Positions 7,620 through 9,905 of a stretch of DNA of 9,905 nucleotides are shown here, in pieces. Source of the DNA: Clostridiales bacterium (GTDB lineage Bacteria > Bacillota > Clostridia > Oscillospirales > Oscillospiraceae); the NCBI GenBank assembly GCA_019421975.1, contig JAHZEE010000006.1:5801-15705 (forward strand). The letters run 5' to 3'. The notes beneath the pieces were generated by a model, which saw only the letters and a program-made list of their open reading frames with translations, was not told the DNA's origin and did not search any database. The position numbers and the translations under genes were made by a program. Every line of letters begins with the position of its first letter. Position 1 is the first letter of the stretch.

Positions 7620-8138
7620 ATGGACGAGCAGGCGCAGCTCGCGCGCGCCATCCGACGCGCCAAGCTCTTTGTCATTCTACCCACTGCACTTCTGATGTTT
7701 CTGCTGGCGGGCCTGCTGATATTTGCGTTCCAAAAGACCGCGCCGCTGCCGCCGGACGAGTCGCTCGCTCCAGCGCAGGCAGCCTATTATCTGCGCCAGG
7801 CCCCGCTTCTGTGCGAGCTGGATAGCGCCTATTACAGCCTCAACGGCACATCTGACTTTGCGTCCCTGTTTCAGACTGCCCAGTGGACGCAGGCAGACGC
7901 CTTCTCCCTGCAGGATGCACCGCTCACGATCCGCTTTGCCGACCACTATCTGCTGCTTTTAACCGCAGACGATCGGGCCGCCGTCTACAACGGCTATGTG
8001 GACAAAAGCCACGCCGCCACGGCATACTACACGCTTCCGGCCGGAACCAGCGGGACAGTTTTTGACTACCTGATCCAGTGGGCGGAGCCGGCCAAATCCA
8101 ACGCCGCCGCATTCTCCACGGTGGTTGACGCCTCCTAG
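7620..8138 (+). CDS. single-span membrane protein of unknown function
   Basis: The product is 172 residues and I do not recognise its family. A short basic N-terminus (RAIRRAK, 9-15) is followed by one hydrophobic helix (about 16-37) and then a soluble domain of about 130 residues. By the positive-inside rule the C-terminal domain would lie outside the cell. That domain is rich in Tyr and Ala and has alternating polar/hydrophobic strands such as PLTIRFADHYLLLLTADDRA, suggesting a small beta-sheet fold. It has no Cys pair, lipobox or sortase motif. The ATG is supported by AAAGGGGG about 10 nt upstream. It has its own promoter and a strong terminator, so it is monocistronic. Its codon use and GC content look like those of its neighbours. 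Confidence 0.78.
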   Translation: MDEQAQLARAIRRAKLFVILPTALLMFLLAGLLIFAFQKTAPLPPDESLAPAQAAYYLRQAPLLCELDSAYYSLNGTSDFASLFQTAQWTQADAFSLQDAPLTIRFADHYLLLLTADDRAAVYNGYVDKSHAATAYYTLPAGTSGTVFDYLIQWAEPAKSNAAAFSTVVDAS

Positions 8139-8147
8139 AGGCCGGGA

Positions 8148-8189
8148 AAGACAAAGACGGGACGGCCTGAGCCGTCCCGTCTTTGTCTT
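8148..8189. terminator. bidirectional terminator hairpin
   Basis: A perfect 19-bp inverted repeat (8148-8166 with 8171-8189) encloses a CTGA tetraloop. U-rich stretches lie within the 3' arms (CTTTGTCTT on plus, CTTTGTCTTT on minus). It lies 9 bp after the plus-strand small-protein stop and about 58 bp after the minus-strand flavodoxin stop, so it can serve both convergent units. Confidence 0.85.
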
Positions 8190-8247
8190 GAAAGGATTTG
8201 GATTCTTTGGAAAAGACAGATTACAAAAAGAAGGAGTATGTCCTTGT

Positions 8248-8676
8248 CTATGCCGTGGCGATGGTGCTGCCAAGCGCTCTGCACTGCGCCAGGCCGTCGT
8301 CATCCGGCGTCTCATTTACAATCAAACCGTCGGCACAGAGCACTGCGCCGTCATCGTCCGTACGCGCCTGCCAGGTGCGCATCCACTGGCCGTCGCCCCA
8401 GCCATAGGAGCCGAACAGTACCACGCGCTTGCCGGACAGCTGCGTCTCCAGCTCGGTGAAAAATGGCTCAAATTCCATCTCCTCCAGCACCTCGTCGCCC
8501 ATGGACGGGCAGCCCAGTGCCAGACGGTCATACTTCGCCGCATCGGCGGCGGTGATCTCATGGACCGCAAACAGGTCGGCCTCTGCGCCGGCCGCCTGCA
8601 CCCCCTCTGCAACCGCTTTGGCCATGGCCTCAGTGTTGCCGGTGCCGGACCAATAGATCACAGCAACTTTACTCAT
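8248..8676 (-). CDS. short-chain flavodoxin
   Basis: This 142-residue FMN protein is a low-potential one-electron carrier in the cytoplasm, commonly substituting for ferredoxin. It has the phosphate-binding loop SGTGNTE (10-16) after the first strand KVAVIYW, the first flavin-flanking loop GCPSMGDEVLEE (55-66), and the second loop FGSYGWGDGQWM (88-99). The usual length of clostridial short-chain flavodoxins is about 138-148. The start at 8676 is chosen because GGAGG stands 7 nt upstream and the protein then begins MSKVAVIYW; an in-frame ATG at 8700 would add eight residues upstream of that Shine-Dalgarno and is unlikely. It is second in an operon, 29 bp after the DUF3793 gene. Confidence 0.95.
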   Translation of the reverse strand: MSKVAVIYWSGTGNTEAMAKAVAEGVQAAGAEADLFAVHEITAADAAKYDRLALGCPSMGDEVLEEMEFEPFFTELETQLSGKRVVLFGSYGWGDGQWMRTWQARTDDDGAVLCADGLIVNETPDDDGLAQCRALGSTIATA

Positions 8677-8705
8677 AGCAAACCTCCAGTTTTTTGGCAT
8701 TTATT

Positions 8706-9269
8706 TCAAGCTGCTGGGTACAGCTGTGAAATCGAGTGGCCGGTCGCCAGGAAACGGCACAGCCGCGCCCGGCAGGCATCATAGCGTGCAAACAGGGCCT
8801 TGGCCTTCTCCACATCGTCGTAGACCTTCCAGTAGCCGCAGAGCTTCCAGTCCGCGCCGCCGGTCTTTGCAAACCCCAGCACATCGGCCACCGGATAGTC
8901 CAGAAACAGGCCGATCTCATGGGGAAAGTGTTCCTCCACCAGACGGGCGCGCAGCACCCGGAGCATCTCGTCCAGCGTGTTTCCCACCGGGTATCCCAGC
9001 GGACGCAGAATCTGCATCACGGCCGGCCGCGCCAGCTGCGCCTGCAGCCGCTCCGGCCAGTAGACAAACACCAGGCTCCGGCCATCGCGCTCACGCAAAA
9101 TTTCAAAGCGCAGGCCATGCCGGCCCAGATTTCTGTTGTACCGCCGCACCTGTATGGCAAGCGCGGGAAACTCCTGCTGTGACAGACAGACCAGGCTGCC
9201 GACCTTTGCACCAAGCAGCGTGGGCGCACAAAAGGCGGCCAGCCGCTGTTCCAGCTCTTTCTGATTCAA
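8706..9269 (-). CDS. DUF3793 family protein
   Basis: The product is 187 residues. It matches the DUF3793 family by its C-terminal signatures FPHEIGLFLDYPVADVLGF (115-133) and CGYWKVY (144-150), followed by a helical tail with the pattern FARYDACRARL (160-170). No function is established for the family. Four cysteines (14, 28, 144, 166) and a fifth at 171 are present, but no regular metal-binding spacing stands out. It has no membrane segment or signal peptide. It heads the operon and is followed by flavodoxin after 29 bp, suggesting a role in redox or iron-limitation physiology; that is inference from context. Translation starts at TTG, 7 nt after AGGAGG. No ATG offers a better start. Confidence 0.88.
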   Translation of the reverse strand: MNQKELEQRLAAFCAPTLLGAKVGSLVCLSQQEFPALAIQVRRYNRNLGRHGLRFEILRERDGRSLVFVYWPERLQAQLARPAVMQILRPLGYPVGNTLDEMLRVLRARLVEEHFPHEIGLFLDYPVADVLGFAKTGGADWKLCGYWKVYDDVEKAKALFARYDACRARLCRFLATGHSISQLYPAA

Positions 9270-9276
9270 GGAAACC

Positions 9277-9282
9277 CCTCCT
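9277..9282 (-). promoter_or_regulatory. Shine-Dalgarno that fixes a TTG start
   Basis: On the minus strand a perfect AGGAGG ends 7 nt before TTG at 9269-9267. The flanking minus-strand sequence CAGGAGGGG could pair with CCCCCCTG (9519-9512) in the leader, with one bulged A, which would hide the ribosome site. Confidence 0.8.
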
Positions 9283-9290
9283 GGAATTTA

Positions 9291-9304
9291 TTAGCCTTTG
9301 CTAA
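9291..9304. promoter_or_regulatory. operon-proximal palindrome TTAGC-N4-GCTAA
   Basis: TTAGC (9291-9295), CTTT, GCTAA (9300-9304) form a perfect 5-bp inverted repeat 8 bp upstream of the Shine-Dalgarno (minus-strand sense). The same core with the same 4-bp gap occurs at the promoter (9535-9548), and on the plus strand both continue with a C after GCTAA. It may be a second operator or, in RNA, a hairpin beside the ribosome site. Confidence 0.5.
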
Positions 9305-9320
9305 CTCTTGACGCAGCCTA

Positions 9321-9501
9321 CCCGCGCCGGCAGCTTGGCTCTAGGGATAGGATACCCCAGATGCACCATTCGATGCGTCCAGATCACCAGTCCTGCGCTT
9401 CCGGATTGCCTACCACGCTGGCAATCCTGTCTGCTGCAGGCCGGCATCCTGCGCCGTCTGCAGCGTCCGCGGAAGTGCGGCCCAAACTGCCGGCAAGCGA
9501 G
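9321..9501 (-). ncRNA. candidate structured 5' leader (possible riboswitch or regulatory RNA) of the flavodoxin operon
   Basis: No gene is seen in 9305-9532; the minus-strand transcript can fold into a closed multi-branch structure. P1: 9482-9501 with 9321-9338, 18 pairs including two G-U, with a two-base bulge. P2: 9471-9478 with 9395-9402, one mismatch. P3: 9458-9464 with 9433-9439, extended by CGGC/GCCG. P4: 9420-9427 with 9403-9410, 8 perfect pairs. P5: 9372-9376 with 9363-9367. P6: 9353-9358 with 9344-9349. In four of five imperfect positions the minus-strand RNA makes a G-U pair where the plus strand would have an A-C mismatch, so the minus strand is favoured. It does not match any riboswitch class I can recall (checked by eye for cobalamin, FMN, SAM, lysine, T-box). 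A degenerate small mobile element remains possible. Confidence 0.5.
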
Positions 9502-9532
9502 AAGCTGTCGACAGGGGGGATGAATCTTTGTA

Positions 9533-9550
9533 GGTTAGCATTAGCTAACC
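9533..9550. promoter_or_regulatory. operator-like 18-bp palindrome at the flavodoxin-operon start site
   Basis: GGTTAGC (9533-9539), ATTA, GCTAACC (9544-9550) form a perfect 7-bp inverted repeat. It begins about 10 bp downstream of the -10 box (minus-strand sense) and so covers the predicted start site, a typical repressor position. Its half-site GGTTAG resembles that of DtxR/IdeR-type iron regulators (TTAGGTTAG...CTAACCTAA), but the gap between halves is 5 bp longer, so the regulator is uncertain. Confidence 0.65.
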
Positions 9551-9559
9551 ACTGGCTTG

Positions 9560-9588
9560 ATTCTAACACCTCCCCGCGCTTCTGTCAA
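9560..9588 (-). promoter_or_regulatory. consensus sigma-A promoter of the DUF3793-flavodoxin operon
   Basis: On the minus strand a perfect TTGACA (9583-9588) and TAGAAT (9560-9565) are separated by 17 bp. Transcription should start near 9553, inside or next to the palindrome, leaving a leader of about 280 nt before the TTG start at 9269. Such a strong promoter with an overlapping palindrome suggests repression as the main control. Confidence 0.8.
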
Positions 9589-9617
9589 GAGGGATTTTCC
9601 AATCGGCACAAATTTTT

Positions 9618-9653
9618 ACAGGCCCTGCGTTCTGGGTGGACCGCAGGGCCTGT
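9618..9653. terminator. terminator hairpin after the rhodanese gene
   Basis: A perfect 12-bp inverted repeat (9618-9629 with 9642-9653) has a 12-nt loop. It lies 2 bp after the minus-strand rhodanese stop codon. On the minus strand it is followed by TAAAAATTT, a poor U-tract; on the plus strand by TTTC. It should separate the rhodanese gene from the flavodoxin-operon promoter 30 bp further on. Confidence 0.75.
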
Positions 9654-9655
9654 TT

Positions 9656-9905
9656 TCACTCCGCGAGGGGGACGCCGCAGAGGTGGGTCGGCGCATCCGC
9701 GCCGTGCAGCTGACCCACCACATTGGCATAGAACCGCCAGCCGCCGGAGAGGTTGGAGCAGTCAAAGCCGTGCTGGGTGAGAATCCGGCAGGCCAGATAG
9801 CTGCGAAGGCCGCTGAAGCAGTTCACATAGATGGGTTTGTCCGCCTCCAGCTCGGCCAGACGGCCGCGGAGCTCGTCCAGGGGGATGTTGACGGTGCCGG
9901 GGATG
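9656..9905 (-). CDS. rhodanese-like domain, C-terminal part of a gene cut by the window edge
   Basis: The last 82 residues of a protein are visible. They form most of a rhodanese (sulfurtransferase) domain: IPGTVNIPLDELRGRL (1-16 of the visible part), the strand KPIYVNC with the probable active-site Cys at 29, the loop CFSGLRSYLA (29-38), and GFDCSNLSGGWRFY (46-59). A tail of about 22 residues follows. The pattern is closest to the rhodanese domain fused to the C-terminus of CoA-disulfide reductase/NADH oxidase-type flavoproteins, but a stand-alone rhodanese cannot be excluded since the N-terminal part is missing. Such domains carry persulfide sulfur on the cysteine. Its terminator directly follows the TGA. 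Confidence 0.88.
   Translation of the reverse strand, partial: IPGTVNIPLDELRGRLAELEADKPIYVNCFSGLRSYLACRILTQHGFDCSNLSGGWRFYANVVGQLHGADAPTHLCGVPLAE

Noticed and set aside
8125..8784. A 219-codon plus-strand open frame across the terminator and antisense to flavodoxin
   Set aside because: It spans a 19-bp terminator hairpin and the flavodoxin gene, whose minus-strand frame has all FMN-binding loops.
9305..9532. SRP RNA, cobalamin, FMN, SAM, lysine or T-box element
   Set aside because: A CCGGAAG-like stretch recalls SRP RNA, but the surrounding conserved bases are absent, and none of the conserved cores of these riboswitches could be found by eye.
9533..9550. Canonical DtxR/IdeR iron box
   Set aside because: The half-sites resemble it, but the two halves are 6 bp apart instead of 1 bp, so only a DtxR-like or unknown operator is claimed.
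9384..9569. A 61-codon minus-strand leader ORF from GTG at 9569
   Set aside because: Its start overlaps the promoter -10 box and lies upstream of the predicted transcription start, and the peptide is unremarkable. A 22-codon ATG frame further down the leader also lacks a good ribosome site.
9298..9780. A plus-strand open frame of 160 codons covering the leader and the rhodanese end
   Set aside because: It crosses a promoter, a terminator and the coding strand of the rhodanese domain, and has no supported start.

Overview
The window is high in GC (above 50% throughout the coding parts) and carries genes typical of an anaerobic Firmicute. These include an SLH-anchored surface protein with InlB-like and beta-helix segments, a short-chain flavodoxin next to a DUF3793 protein, a membrane-bound glycerophosphodiesterase, and Gram-positive-type Shine-Dalgarno sequences (AGGAGG). 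A gut clostridium of the Oscillospiraceae type (Flavonifractor/Intestinimonas-like) fits best. This is inference from gene content; no 16S or other marker is present.

Layout. (1) Positions 1-1726, minus strand: an APC-family amino-acid permease followed 56 bp downstream by the N-terminus of a MATE exporter that runs off the left edge; the two are probably co-transcribed. (2) 1727-3728: a compact divergent region with a near-consensus sigma-A promoter (TTGCAG-N17-TATAAT) drives a 605-aa membrane-anchored glycerophosphodiester phosphodiesterase on the plus strand. A strong bidirectional terminator follows. (3) 3730-7427, minus strand: a large secreted surface protein (signal peptide, beta-helix repeats, InlB-like repeat, three C-terminal SLH domains), broken into two overlapping reading frames by a single frameshift near 6994-7001. 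Its promoter carries two 7-bp direct repeats exactly 11 bp apart. (4) 7556-8189: a divergent small gene for a one-span membrane protein of unknown function, ended by a 19-bp perfect hairpin. (5) 8248-9588, minus strand: a flavodoxin/DUF3793 operon. It has a consensus promoter (TTGACA-N17-TAGAAT), an 18-bp palindrome at the start site, and a leader of about 280 nt that can fold into a closed multi-branch RNA. A second copy of the palindrome core lies just before a TTG-started gene. (6) 9618-9905: a terminator hairpin and the C-terminal rhodanese domain of a protein running off the right edge.

The most interesting part is 9270-9590. The promoter, paired palindromes and structured leader all point to tight control of the flavodoxin operon, plausibly by metal or iron status because flavodoxin commonly replaces ferredoxin under iron limitation. 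The leader could not be assigned to any known riboswitch class by eye. The second point of interest is the frameshift in the surface-protein gene, at a doubled tetranucleotide where one more copy would exactly restore the frame. No tRNA, rRNA, CRISPR array or insertion sequence was seen.
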